Part shown: in pieces, positions 33,936 to 43,323 of the stretch | Numbering within the stretch: position 1 is the first letter of the stretch | How the letters are laid out: the number at the start of each line of letters is the position of its first letter | Source of the DNA: JAWVFM01 sp038237625 | Lineage (GTDB): Bacteria; Actinomycetota; Thermoleophilia; Solirubrobacterales; 70-9 | Assembly (NCBI GenBank): GCA_038237625.1 | Contig: JBBRYM010000014.1 | Location: forward strand, 8,821 to 72,820 | Direction: 5' to 3' | DNA: 64,000 bases | Position numbers and translations under genes: made by a program | Notes under the pieces: generated by a model | Told to the model about the DNA's origin: nothing | Seen by the model: only the letters and a program-made list of their open reading frames with translations | Database searches by the model: none

Positions 33936-34409
33936 ATGAGCGAGCCCTCAGTCAACAGGGACTTCACCGCCGAATCGTTGCGCCAGTGGTTTGCTTCGCT
34001 CGACCGGCGAACCTTTCCCACGGACCTCGGTATCGAGCCCGTCGACATCAACGACGAACGGGCCGTGGGGCGCTTGGTCGTCGACGATCGCCACCTGCAT
34101 CCGGGCCGGCTTGTCCACGGCGGCGTCTGGGTTGGATTCGGCGACACCGTCGCTGCCTGGGAAACTTTCCGTCACCTGCCGGCGGGCTACGACTTCACCA
34201 CCGTCGAGCTGAAGCTGAACGCATTCGCGGCCGGTCGCATCGGCGACGAGCTGATCGCAACCGCAAGCCATCTGCACGAGGGTCGCTCTACCCACGTCAT
34301 CGCCGTGGACATCCAGCACGGAGACGGTCGCCGGGCAGCGCACCTGATCGTCACTCAATTCATCCTCGCGCCCGAATCGACCGGCCCGGGCGAGCGCGCG
34401 GCCGACTAG
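33936..34409 (+). CDS. Hotdog-fold thioesterase (PaaI-like)
   Basis: A 157-residue hotdog thioesterase; HPGRLVHGGVWVGFGDTVAA is the PaaI/4HBT-type helix and active-site turn, and TTVELKLNAFAAG the following strand. It hydrolyses acyl- or aryl-CoA. ATG 33936 directly abuts the crotonase stop. Acting with the crotonase, it probably recycles CoA in an acyl-CoA pathway; the substrate is unknown. Confidence 0.88.
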   Translation: MSEPSVNRDFTAESLRQWFASLDRRTFPTDLGIEPVDINDERAVGRLVVDDRHLHPGRLVHGGVWVGFGDTVAAWETFRHLPAGYDFTTVELKLNAFAAGRIGDELIATASHLHEGRSTHVIAVDIQHGDGRRAAHLIVTQFILAPESTGPGERAAD

Positions 34410-34412
34410 TTG

Positions 34413-35840
34413 TTACGGGACGCGGTGGATCTCGAAGAGGTTGGTGCCGAGCTGCTGCTCAGGTAGCCCGGCCGTGATCGCGATCAGATCGCCCGATGTC
34501 GCGACGCCTTCCTCGCGAGCCAGCCGCGCGCAGTCGTCGAGCAGGTCGCGAAGGCTCGTCCAGTCCTTTGCGATCACACACTGCACCCCGAACAGCAGGT
34601 TGAGCCGTCGCACCGTCTCGGGGCGCGGCGAGACCGCCAGCACCGGCACCCTCGGGCGATGCGCCGAAAGAAGCCGCGCGGTCCTGCCGCTGCGCGTCGG
34701 CACAACGAGCGCGGCCAGGCCCAGGGTGTATGTGGAGCCGACTGCGGCCCTCGCCACCGAGCTGGCGACGTCGCCGGGCTCGGTGGCGGCGCGGTTGAGG
34801 AGCCAATCGCCGTAGGGCAGCTCGGGCTCCACCTCGCGGGCGATCCGGTCCATCACGCGCACGGCTTCGACCGGATGCTCGCCGACCGCCGTCTCCTCGG
34901 AGAGCATCACCGCGTCGGTGCCCTGCCAGATCGCGTTGGCGACGTCGTTGACTTCCGCTCGGGTCGGTCGCGGTGAGGTGACCATCGATGCGAGCATCTG
35001 GGTCGCGGTGATCGATGGCTTGGAGTGCTTGCCGGCGAGCGCGAGGAGGTTCCTCTGCACGACGGGGACCCGGGCGAGCGGCAGCTCGATGCCGAGGTCG
35101 CCGCGCGCCACCATGATCCCGCTGACCGCGGCGTCGATGATCGAGTCGGCGTTTTCGGCGGCCTGCGGCTTCTCGATCTTCGCGATCAACGGGATGTCTG
35201 AACCGGCAACGCGAAGTCGCCGCTCCACCGGCATGAGATCCTCGGCGCGGCGAACGAACGAGACGGCGAGCAGATCGATTCCCTCCGCCACGGCGAAGTC
35301 GACCCAGGCCAGGTCCTCCTGGCCGGCCGAGGGAAGCGCGACGTCGGCGCCCGGGAGGTTGAGGCCCTGGTGCGAGGAGACCCTGCCTCCAACCTCGACC
35401 TCGCACACGACCTCCGACGCCTCGGGGGTGAGGACGCGGAGGCGGATACGCCCGTCGGCCAAATACACATCGCCGCCCGGGTGGACCGCCGCAGGCAGTC
35501 CCGCCCAAGTGACAGGAAGCTGGCCCGGGGTGGCGCCGTCGCCGCCGACCGTGAGGGTGATGCGCTGGCCGGGGCGCAAATCGACACCCCCGCCCTTGAT
35601 GTCGCCCAGCCGTAGTTTCGGGCCGGGCAGGTCGCCGAGCAGGCCCACCTCCCGGCCTGCCAGTCGCGCCGCCTCGCGTGCCATTGCGACGATTTCGCGG
35701 TGATCGTCCGCGGTCCCGTGCGAGAAGTTGAGGCGGAAGACATCGGCGCCGGCGTCGATCAGCTCGCGCATCCGCTCGACCGAGCGCGTTGCTGGCCCGA
35801 TGGTCGCGACGATCTTGGTGCGCCGGCGCTGCTCGGGCAT
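34413..35840 (-). CDS. pyk: Pyruvate kinase
   Basis: A 475-residue enzyme making pyruvate and ATP from phosphoenolpyruvate. N-terminal RTKIVATIGPA, FRLNFSHG, the catalytic lysine region LIAKIEKPQA, VARGDLGIELP and MLSEETAVGEHPVEAV are all present. Length is usual. The start ATG 35840 gives MPEQRRRTKIV. It converges with the thioesterase by only 3 bp and is 12 bp downstream of the P-type ATPase stop, so may be co-transcribed with it. Confidence 0.96.
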   Translation of the reverse strand: MPEQRRRTKIVATIGPATRSVERMRELIDAGADVFRLNFSHGTADDHREIVAMAREAARLAGREVGLLGDLPGPKLRLGDIKGGGVDLRPGQRITLTVGGDGATPGQLPVTWAGLPAAVHPGGDVYLADGRIRLRVLTPEASEVVCEVEVGGRVSSHQGLNLPGADVALPSAGQEDLAWVDFAVAEGIDLLAVSFVRRAEDLMPVERRLRVAGSDIPLIAKIEKPQAAENADSIIDAAVSGIMVARGDLGIELPLARVPVVQRNLLALAGKHSKPSITATQMLASMVTSPRPTRAEVNDVANAIWQGTDAVMLSEETAVGEHPVEAVRVMDRIAREVEPELPYGDWLLNRAATEPGDVASSVARAAVGSTYTLGLAALVVPTRSGRTARLLSAHRPRVPVLAVSPRPETVRRLNLLFGVQCVIAKDWTSLRDLLDDCARLAREEGVATSGDLIAITAGLPEQQLGTNLFEIHRVP

Positions 35841-35852
35841 TCGCCTAGGTTG

Positions 35853-38399
35853 TCACGCCTCGGTTTCCCTGGGAGGCGGGTCCAGGACCGCGGTTTCGTC
35901 TGTGCGCGGGGGCTTCCGGTTCTCCGCCGGAGCGGCCGCGGTGGGAACGGCGGGGACATTGGCGCTACGCGCCGAGTGCGTCGGTCCCGGCACGTCGGGC
36001 GGCGGCCCGATGTCGGGAGCCTCGAGGCGCTGGATGTACGGCACCCGCCAGGCGACGGCGGCGAGCAGGAGCCCCGCAGCTACCGAGACGAGCGCGAGAA
36101 ACCACTGGCCCGCGGAGAGCAGCTCGAGGTCGAAGAAATGGCGCACCGGGGCGGCTGCCAGGCCGAGGGCGAAGATCGCGCCGAGCCCCGCGATCAGCGC
36201 GAGCATGTAGCTCTGGATCGTGATGTGCTCGCGGCCTGGGCCTCGCTCGAGGAGCAGGATGAACGACAGGCCGAGGACGATCAGGGTGGTCGTCGCCGCG
36301 GTTCGTCCTTCAGCCAAAGACCCGCCGAAGACCTGGTCGACGAGGAAGAGGGAGAGCAGCGAGGCAACGCCCATGGCCACCCCGGCCGGGACCGCGAAGG
36401 CCGATAGTGCGCGGAGAAGCCGGCCCCGGTAGAGGGGGCCCTCGCTCGGAGCGAGGGCCAGCACGAACGAGGGGATCCCGATGGTGATGGTGGCGGCGAC
36501 CGTCAGCTGGCGCGGCAGGAACGGGAACGCAAAGCCGGTGATCGCGGCGTAGAGGATCAGAAAGGCGGCGTACACCGACTTCGTCAGGTAAAGCCGGCCG
36601 AGGCGATGGATGTTGCGGGCGATGCGCCGGCCCTCGGCCACGGCGCGGGGCAGCATCGAGAACTGGTCGGCGAGCAAGACGATGTCGGCGACTCCCTTGG
36701 TGACCTGGCTACCCGACCCCATGGCGACCGCCAGGCGTGAGCGCTTGAGTGCCGGGACGTCGTTGACGCCGTCGCCGATCATCGCGGTGAATCTCCCGCG
36801 GTCGGACAGAGCGCCCACCAGGGCCTGCTTCTGCTCCGGCGTGATCCGGCAGAACACGGTGTTGGCCTCGGCCGCAAGCGCCAGGCCGGAGCTGTCGTCG
36901 GGCAGGTCGGGCCCCTCGATGACGCCCGCGCTGGCGGGGACGCCGACGGCCTGGGCCACGGCGGTGACCGTCTCGCGGGCGTCGCCGGAGATCAGCTTCA
37001 GGTCGACCTGCTGCTCGCGCATGAACGCGACGGTCTCGATCGCGTCGGGTCGTAGCTGCTCGGAGAGAACGATGAGCGCGCGCGCCTCGATGGTCGGCGG
37101 CGGCTGTTTCGCAGGGTCGTCGGGAAGCGGCCCGCGAGCTTCCCCGAAGGCGACGACGCGCCTACCGGCCGAGGTGTGCTCGGCGAGCTTCGCAGCCAGG
37201 GCGGGCGGCAGCTCGAGCGCACCCGCCCGACCCAGGATGTCCGGCGCGCCCATCACGAAGCTCCGCGATGCCCCGCTACCGTCGAGCGTGGCGCCGCTCC
37301 ATTTCCACGCCGAGGAGAACGGGACCTCGGCGCTCACCGGTACGGGCGAGGACACGTAGCGCTCGGCGATCGCCTGCAGCGTGCGATTGCGCTCGCCCAC
37401 CGAGTGCGCGAACCGGCCGAGCGCCTGCTCGGTGGGGCGCGGGTTCTCGGGATCCGCGAACTCGACTTCCGCGAGGTTCAGCGTGCCGTCGGTGAGGGTG
37501 CCCGTCTTGTCGACGCAGATCGTGTCGACGGCGGCCAGCGCCTCGGTGGCGCTGATCTGCTGGACGAGCGTCTGCATCGCCGCCAGGCGGCGCGCCGCCA
37601 CCGCGAGCGTCACCGACATCAACAGGACGAGTCCCTCCGGGACCATCGTCACCAGCCCCGCCGCGGCGGTCTGCGCCGCCTCGTGGAGGCCGACGCTGCG
37701 CGCGTTGAGGGCGAGCAGGAGAAGGATCCCCAGCGGCACCATCACCGCCGTCGTCGCGACGAGGACGCGGTTCACCTCGATCTGAAGGGGGGAGGGAGGA
37801 TGGCGGAAGGCCCTGGCCTCGCCCGCGATCTTGCCGGCGTAGCTTCGCTCGCGAACCGCGTCGACTTCATAGTGACCCGAGCCCGCGAGGCAGAACGCGC
37901 CCGAGAGCGCCCGGTCGCCGGGGCCCTTGCGGACCCCGTCGGCCTCGCCGGTCAGCACCGACTCGTCGAGCGTGAGGGCCCGGGCGTCGACGACGTCCCC
38001 GTCGGCGACCAGCTGGTCGCCGGGCTGAATTCGAACGATGTCGCCCGGGACGATTTCCTCGGCCGTCAGCTCAACCTCATGGCCGTCGCGAAAAACTCGC
38101 GCCCGCGGAGCGACCAGGAGTGCCAGCTGGTCCAGGGTCTCCTTGGCCTTCATCTCCTGGCGGATCCCGATGACCGAGTTGACGATCGCGACCACGCCGA
38201 AGAGCGCGTCAGCGAAAAGCCCGAGGCCCACCAGGACGACGAAGAACGCGCCGAGGATCGCGTTGAAGAGCGTGAACACATTGCCCGCCACGATCGACGC
38301 CATCGATCGCGATGAGGTCGGCTCGACCGGGCCGAGTCGCGCCAGACGGTTCGCGGCCTCTGCGCTTGAGAGGCCTGTCGGCTGCGCCCGCGCGTTCAC
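35853..38399 (-). CDS. CtpE-like cation-transporting P-type ATPase
   Basis: An 848-residue P-type ATPase. Phosphorylation motif VDKTGTLTDG, actuator loop DESVLTGEAD, hinge GDGVNDVPALK and about ten membrane helices. The opening (GLSSAEAANRLARLG, GNVFTLFNAILG, NSVIGIRQEMKAKETLD) matches mycobacterial CtpE, a calcium uptake pump. A proline-rich tail of about 50 residues is extra. GTG 38399 is preferred because the frame upstream overlaps the divergent OpuC region. Ion specificity is inference from the CtpE similarity. Confidence 0.88.
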   Translation of the reverse strand: MNARAQPTGLSSAEAANRLARLGPVEPTSSRSMASIVAGNVFTLFNAILGAFFVVLVGLGLFADALFGVVAIVNSVIGIRQEMKAKETLDQLALLVAPRARVFRDGHEVELTAEEIVPGDIVRIQPGDQLVADGDVVDARALTLDESVLTGEADGVRKGPGDRALSGAFCLAGSGHYEVDAVRERSYAGKIAGEARAFRHPPSPLQIEVNRVLVATTAVMVPLGILLLLALNARSVGLHEAAQTAAAGLVTMVPEGLVLLMSVTLAVAARRLAAMQTLVQQISATEALAAVDTICVDKTGTLTDGTLNLAEVEFADPENPRPTEQALGRFAHSVGERNRTLQAIAERYVSSPVPVSAEVPFSSAWKWSGATLDGSGASRSFVMGAPDILGRAGALELPPALAAKLAEHTSAGRRVVAFGEARGPLPDDPAKQPPPTIEARALIVLSEQLRPDAIETVAFMREQQVDLKLISGDARETVTAVAQAVGVPASAGVIEGPDLPDDSSGLALAAEANTVFCRITPEQKQALVGALSDRGRFTAMIGDGVNDVPALKRSRLAVAMGSGSQVTKGVADIVLLADQFSMLPRAVAEGRRIARNIHRLGRLYLTKSVYAAFLILYAAITGFAFPFLPRQLTVAATITIGIPSFVLALAPSEGPLYRGRLLRALSAFAVPAGVAMGVASLLSLFLVDQVFGGSLAEGRTAATTTLIVLGLSFILLLERGPGREHITIQSYMLALIAGLGAIFALGLAAAPVRHFFDLELLSAGQWFLALVSVAAGLLLAAVAWRVPYIQRLEAPDIGPPPDVPGPTHSARSANVPAVPTAAAPAENRKPPRTDETAVLDPPPRETEA

Positions 38400-38445
38400 G
38401 CCCTCATCTATACCGGAGCCCCACCAGGGGTAGGATCGCGATGCA

Positions 38446-39639
38446 TTGGCGCAGCAGGGCGAAACAGGGCCGGGATCGGCGGCTGCTGCCCTCGCCGTCG
38501 AGTTCCGCGGGGCCACGAAGCGCTACCCCGGCGCCGATCGCGACGCGGTACAAGCGCTGAGCCTCGTTGTCGAGCCGGGCGAGATCTGCGTTTTCGTCGG
38601 TCCCTCCGGCTGCGGCAAGACCACTGCGATGCGGATGGTCAACCGCATGGTCGAGATCACGGGCGGCGACATCCTTGTCGGCGAGCGGTCGGTGCGCGAG
38701 CGCTCGTCGGCCGAGCTGCGGCGCGAGATCGGCTATGTGATCCAGCAGACGGGGCTCTTCCCCCACCGCACGATCGCCGACAACATCGCGACGGTCCCAA
38801 AGCTCCTAGGGTGGGACCGCGAACGCATCGACGCCCGCGTGAAGGAGCTGATTGCCCTGGTCGGCCTGGACCCCGACCTCGCCGATCGCTATCCGGCGCA
38901 GCTCTCAGGGGGTCAGCAGCAGCGCGCGGGCGTCGCCCGGGCCCTGGCCGCGGACCCCGGCGTGATGCTGATGGACGAGCCATTCGGCGCGGTCGACCCG
39001 ATCAACCGCGAGCGACTTCAGAACGAGTTTCTGCGGCTTCAGGCCGAGGTCCGCAAGACCATCCTCTTCGTCACCCACGACATCGACGAGGCGATCAAGA
39101 TGGGCGACCGGATCGCGGTGATGCGCGAGGGCGGCGTCATCGCCCAGTACGCGACCCCGGCCGAGCTGCTGATGGCGCCGGCAGACTCCTTCGTCGAAGA
39201 CTTCGTCGGCGCCGACCGCGCCTTGAAGCGCCTCGCGCTCATGCGGGTGGGCGACATCGACCTCTGGGAGGCTCCGCTGGCGTTCGTGGGCCAGGCGAGC
39301 AGCGAGGTGCGCGCGAAGCTCGAGGGTGCCGAGGTTCCGCACGCGCTCTTGGTCGATTCCGAGCGCCGGCCCCTGGGCTGGCTCTCCGACGCCGACCTGC
39401 AGGCCCCGACGGTGAGCGCGCGGCCGGACTCCAGCGCCGAGCCGATCCTGGACGTCGCCGACGTTCTGCGCGACGCGCTGTCGGATCTGATGCAGGCGGA
39501 GAGCATGTACGCGCCGGTTGTCGACAAAGACGGGCGCATCGCCGGCGTTCTCTCGGTCGCGATCATCTCCGAGTTCCTAGGCTCCGTTGAGGCCCTCACC
39601 GACGAGCACCCCGCGGCCGAGCGGCCGCTCGTGGACTGA
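38446..39639 (+). CDS. Glycine betaine/carnitine/choline ABC transporter ATPase (OpuCA/ProV-like)
   Basis: A 397-residue ABC ATPase: GPSGCGKTT (Walker A), LSGGQQQRAGVARAL (signature), VMLMDEPFGAVDP (Walker B), THDIDEAIKMGDRI. Residues about 270-385 form a CBS-like domain that may sense ionic strength, as in OpuA/OpuC. The start is TTG 38446; no ATG is in frame ahead. First gene of a four-gene operon with two permeases and a binding protein. Confidence 0.92.
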   Translation: MAQQGETGPGSAAAALAVEFRGATKRYPGADRDAVQALSLVVEPGEICVFVGPSGCGKTTAMRMVNRMVEITGGDILVGERSVRERSSAELRREIGYVIQQTGLFPHRTIADNIATVPKLLGWDRERIDARVKELIALVGLDPDLADRYPAQLSGGQQQRAGVARALAADPGVMLMDEPFGAVDPINRERLQNEFLRLQAEVRKTILFVTHDIDEAIKMGDRIAVMREGGVIAQYATPAELLMAPADSFVEDFVGADRALKRLALMRVGDIDLWEAPLAFVGQASSEVRAKLEGAEVPHALLVDSERRPLGWLSDADLQAPTVSARPDSSAEPILDVADVLRDALSDLMQAESMYAPVVDKDGRIAGVLSVAIISEFLGSVEALTDEHPAAERPLVD

Positions 39640-39641
39640 CG

Positions 39642-40397
39642 ATGATCGCGCTCGCCACAAAGCTGCCGCTGGCCGACGCCGCGGCCAACAGCTGCGCGCC
39701 CGGACTTCCCGCGAGCTTCTGCCACCAGCACTCCACCACCAGCTGCGTGGCTCGCAACGGGTTCTTCTGCGCGAGCTGGGCGGTGGACAACCTCGATCGT
39801 TACGCAGGCCCCTTCGCCAAGCACGCGCTCATCGTGGTCATCTCGGTCGGGGTCGGTTGCGCGATTGCGATCGCGCTCGCCGTCCTCTCCCACCGCTTCC
39901 GATGGCTGGTGCCTCCGCTGACCGGGTTCACCGGAGTGCTTTACACGGTGCCCAGCATCGCCTTCTTCTTCCTGCTTTTGCCGATCACCGGTTTCGGGAC
40001 CGACACCGCGGTCATCGCGCTCTCCGCCTACACGCTGCAGATCATCTATCGCAACACGGTCGCCGGCCTTGCCAACGTTCCTCCTGAGGCCCTCGACGCG
40101 GGGAGGGGCATGGGAATGACCGCTCGCCAGCTTCTGTGGAAGGTGGAGATGCCGCTCGCCGTGCCGGAGATCATTGCCGGGCTGCGAATCGCGACCGTCT
40201 CGACCGTCGCCATCGCCACGCTCGCATTCTTCGCGGGCGCCGGTGGCCTCGGCGACCCGCTCTACAAGGACATCAGCTTCAAGACCAACGTGATCCTCGC
40301 GGGCGGACTGGCGATCCTGATGGCCATCGGCTTCGACCTGCTTCTGCTCCTGCTCCAGAGACTTGTCACGCCATGGCGGCGAGCGAGGCCTGCGTGA
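39642..40397 (+). CDS. OpuC-type ABC transporter permease 1
   Basis: A 251-residue permease with five to six helices. ALDAGRGMGMTARQLLWKVEMP is split here as ALDAGRGMGMTARQ and LLWKVEMPLA, the EAA loop of ProW/OpuCB-type permeases. ATG 39642 is 2 bp after the ATPase stop. Part of the compatible-solute transporter. Confidence 0.92.
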   Translation: MIALATKLPLADAAANSCAPGLPASFCHQHSTTSCVARNGFFCASWAVDNLDRYAGPFAKHALIVVISVGVGCAIAIALAVLSHRFRWLVPPLTGFTGVLYTVPSIAFFFLLLPITGFGTDTAVIALSAYTLQIIYRNTVAGLANVPPEALDAGRGMGMTARQLLWKVEMPLAVPEIIAGLRIATVSTVAIATLAFFAGAGGLGDPLYKDISFKTNVILAGGLAILMAIGFDLLLLLLQRLVTPWRRARPA

Positions 40398-41131
40398 GCG
40401 GCCACCTACTGCCGCTGGCCTCGGTGCTCGACTCGTTCCGTGGAGCGTTCGACTTCATGCTCCACCAGCGCGACTCGGTGACCGGGGGTGGCGTCCAGGT
40501 CGGCGGCCTCTCGGCGGTGGGACATCTCGCCTGGACGCAGCTTTGGGTCAGCGCCCTCGCCCTCGGCGTGTCCTTCGCGATCGCGCTGCCCGCGGGGCTC
40601 ATACTCGGGCACCGCGGCAAGGGGGAGTTCTTGGCGGTGGGGCTGGGGAACGCGGCGCGTGCCATCCCTGAGCTCGGGGTGATCGCCTTTCTTGTCGCCT
40701 TCGTCGGGGTCGGGCTGCGCAACGTAACCATCGCGCTGATGATCCTCGGCATCCCGCCGATCCTCACCAACACCTTCGTCGCGATTCGCCAGGTCGACCG
40801 CGGAGCCGTTGACGCCGCTCGCGGGATGGGGATGCGCGGCGCGCAGATAGTCGCGCGAGTCGAGCTGCCGCTCGCGGCGCCGACGATCATGACGGGGGTG
40901 AGGACCGCGGCCATCAACATCGTCGCCACCGCCACCATTGCCTCGCTCGTTGGAGTCGCGACGCTCGGGAAGCTGATTCTGGGCCAAGACACCTACGGTG
41001 TCGATGGGGTCCTCGCGGGGGCGATCCTGGTCGCGCTCCTGGCTCTCATGGTCGAGCTGGGGCTCTCGGCGGTGCAGCGTTTGATCACGCCGCGCGGTTT
41101 GCGTTTGCAGCGAAGTGCCTCGCGTGCATAG
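40394..41131 (+). CDS. OpuC-type ABC transporter permease 2
   Basis: A 245-residue second permease of the same system; AVDAARGMGMRGAQIVARV is its EAA loop, and the helix pattern repeats that of permease 1. Start at GTG 40394 overlaps the first permease stop (GTGA). An ATG at 40373 in the same frame is less likely. Confidence 0.9.
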   Translation: MSGHLLPLASVLDSFRGAFDFMLHQRDSVTGGGVQVGGLSAVGHLAWTQLWVSALALGVSFAIALPAGLILGHRGKGEFLAVGLGNAARAIPELGVIAFLVAFVGVGLRNVTIALMILGIPPILTNTFVAIRQVDRGAVDAARGMGMRGAQIVARVELPLAAPTIMTGVRTAAINIVATATIASLVGVATLGKLILGQDTYGVDGVLAGAILVALLALMVELGLSAVQRLITPRGLRLQRSASRA

Positions 41132-41183
41132 GATTCGCGTAGGGGTTAGCTCCCGCGTCGTTCAACTAGAGGGGAATTCTCAG

Positions 41184-42164
41184 ATGTCATCCGCCCGCCC
41201 ACGGAATCTTGTCACGCTGGCCGCTGCCGGCGTTCTTGCTCTCGGCGTCGCCGCCTGCGGCTCGAGCAGCGACACAACGAGCAGCAGCTCAGGCGCGCCG
41301 TCCAGCGCGGATCTGATTCAGTCGAATTCGGCCAACGGCAAGATCAAGCTGACGGTCGGCTCCAAGAACTTCACCGAGCAGTTCGTTCTCGGCGAGATCT
41401 ACGCGCAGGCTCTCCAGGCGGCGGGCTATGACGTCAAGAAGCAGCTCAACCTGGGCTCGGAGACGATCGCGCTGAAGGCTCTGAAGGACGGCCAGATCAG
41501 CGGCTATCCCGAGTACACCTCCACGGCGCTGGGATCGTTCTTCCAGGTTCCGGCGCAGAAGATTCCATCGGACGCTACTCAGGCTTCCGACATGGCCAAG
41601 GCCGATCTCGAGAAGGAGGGCCTCACCTCCTTCGCGCCGACGCCCTTCGCCGACGCGAACGCTGTGGGTACGCTCACCTCCACGGCCGACAAGCTCGGTC
41701 TGCAGAAGATCTCCGACCTCCAAGGCAAGTCACAGGATCTGACCCTGGCCGGCTCGCCGCAGTGCAGCGAGCGCATCGATTGCCTCGCCGGCCTGGAGAA
41801 GAACTACGGCCTGAAGTTCAAGAAGTTCACGCCGGTCGACATCGGCCTGCGCTACTCCGTGCTCGACCACGGTGACGCTGACCTCTCGATCCTCTTCACC
41901 AGCGACGCTCAGCTGGCCAACAGCAACAAGTACACGATCCTCGAGGACGACAAGGGCCTGATCCCGTCGGGCAACGTGATCTTCATCACCTCCCAGAAGG
42001 TCGCGCAGCAGGCGGGTCCCGACTTCCAGTCGACGATCGAGAAGGTTCAGCAGAACCTGACCCTCCCGGTCATCCAGGAGCTGAACTCGGAGGTCGACAT
42101 CGACAAGAAGGCCCCGGCCGACGTCGCGGCCCACTACCTGAAGTCCAGCGGCTTCATCAAGTAG
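41184..42164 (+). CDS. OpuC-type substrate-binding lipoprotein
   Basis: A 326-residue lipoprotein of the OpuCC/OsmF family binding quaternary amines such as glycine betaine or choline. Signal peptide and lipobox (LGVAAC) are followed by a Ser/Thr linker, then KLTVGSKNFTEQFVLGEIYA, the family's opening motif; aromatic-rich binding residues cannot be assigned by eye. Start ATG 41184 follows AGAGGGGA (41168-41175). Last gene of the operon. Confidence 0.93.
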   Translation: MSSARPRNLVTLAAAGVLALGVAACGSSSDTTSSSSGAPSSADLIQSNSANGKIKLTVGSKNFTEQFVLGEIYAQALQAAGYDVKKQLNLGSETIALKALKDGQISGYPEYTSTALGSFFQVPAQKIPSDATQASDMAKADLEKEGLTSFAPTPFADANAVGTLTSTADKLGLQKISDLQGKSQDLTLAGSPQCSERIDCLAGLEKNYGLKFKKFTPVDIGLRYSVLDHGDADLSILFTSDAQLANSNKYTILEDDKGLIPSGNVIFITSQKVAQQAGPDFQSTIEKVQQNLTLPVIQELNSEVDIDKKAPADVAAHYLKSSGFIK

Positions 42165-42206
42165 ACGCGGGCGGCCCACCAGCGGTTTAAATAGGCTCAG
42201 CGCCGG

Positions 42207-43277
42207 ATGGCGCCGCAGCTAGGCATCTCCCTCGGCTACTGGGGCATCGGCCCCCGCGGCGACGAGGCGCTCGAGATCGTCAGGGCGGCCGAGGGCGCCG
42301 GCTACGACTCCGTGTGGGTTGCCGAGTCGTACGGGTCGGATGTCGTCAGCGTTCTCGCCTGGCTGGCTGCGCAGACCGAGACGATCGGCCTCGGGGCGGC
42401 GATCATGCAGGTGCCGGCTCGCCCTCCCGCGGCGGCCGCCATGGCCGGCGCGACGATCGACGCCCTCTCGGGCGGCCGCTTCCTCTTCGGCTTCGGCCCC
42501 TCGGGCCCCCAGGTATCGGAGGGCTGGTACGGGATCGACTACGCCAAGCCGTGGGGCCGCACCCGCGAGTACGTGGAGGTCGTTCGCAAGATCATCGCCC
42601 GCGAGGGCCCGCTCGAGCACCACGGCGAGCACTACGACCTGCCGCTGACCGGCGGTAGCTCCGGCCAGGCGAAGGCGCTGAAGCTGAACTTCCACCCGAT
42701 TCGCAACGAGATTCCGGTGTTTCTCGGGGCGATCGGCCGCAAGTCGGTACAGCTAGCCGCCGAGATCGCCGACGGCTGGATCCCGATTTTCTTCGACATC
42801 GAGTCGTTCGAGGAGGCCTGGGGGGAGAGCCTGGAAGCCGGCTTCGCCAAGAGCGGGCGCACCCGAGCCGATCTGGAGGTCTCGCCGCAGGTCCAGGTGG
42901 CGATCGACGGCGATAGCGAGGCCGCCCGTGCCATCGTGAAGGCGGGCCTGCTTCTCTACCTCGGCGGCATGGGCAGCCGCAAGGTCAACTTCTACGTCGA
43001 CCTCGCGCACCGCTTCGGTTACGGCGAGGCAGCCGACGAGGTCCAGTCGCTCTACCAGGACGGCAAGCGCGAGGAGGCCTACGCAGCAATCCCGGACGAG
43101 ATGGTGGCCGCCACCTCGCTGATCGGCACGGAGGCCGAAGTCGCCGAGCGGCTCGAGCGCTTCGCCGCGGCGGGCATCGACCGCCTGGTCGTCACCCCGG
43201 TACAGCCCGACCTCGGCGAACGCCTGCACACCATCGAACGCCTCGCTGCGCTGCGCGGCGCGCTGGCGCCGGCCTGA
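42207..43277 (+). CDS. LLM class F420-dependent oxidoreductase
   Basis: A 356-residue luciferase-like monooxygenase-fold enzyme; LGISLGYWGIGPRGDEAL at the start, WVAESYGSDVVSVLAWLA and RFLFGFGPSGPQVSEGWYG are the pattern of F420-dependent LLM oxidoreductases of actinobacteria. Cofactor and substrate are inferred from family. It follows the OpuC operon by 42 bp with TAGGCT nine bases upstream of the ATG. Confidence 0.88.
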   Translation: MAPQLGISLGYWGIGPRGDEALEIVRAAEGAGYDSVWVAESYGSDVVSVLAWLAAQTETIGLGAAIMQVPARPPAAAAMAGATIDALSGGRFLFGFGPSGPQVSEGWYGIDYAKPWGRTREYVEVVRKIIAREGPLEHHGEHYDLPLTGGSSGQAKALKLNFHPIRNEIPVFLGAIGRKSVQLAAEIADGWIPIFFDIESFEEAWGESLEAGFAKSGRTRADLEVSPQVQVAIDGDSEAARAIVKAGLLLYLGGMGSRKVNFYVDLAHRFGYGEAADEVQSLYQDGKREEAYAAIPDEMVAATSLIGTEAEVAERLERFAAAGIDRLVVTPVQPDLGERLHTIERLAALRGALAPA

Positions 43278-43323
43278 GCGCCCGCCCGAGGCTTTCGTCT
43301 AGGCTGCCGCGGCTAATCCTGGG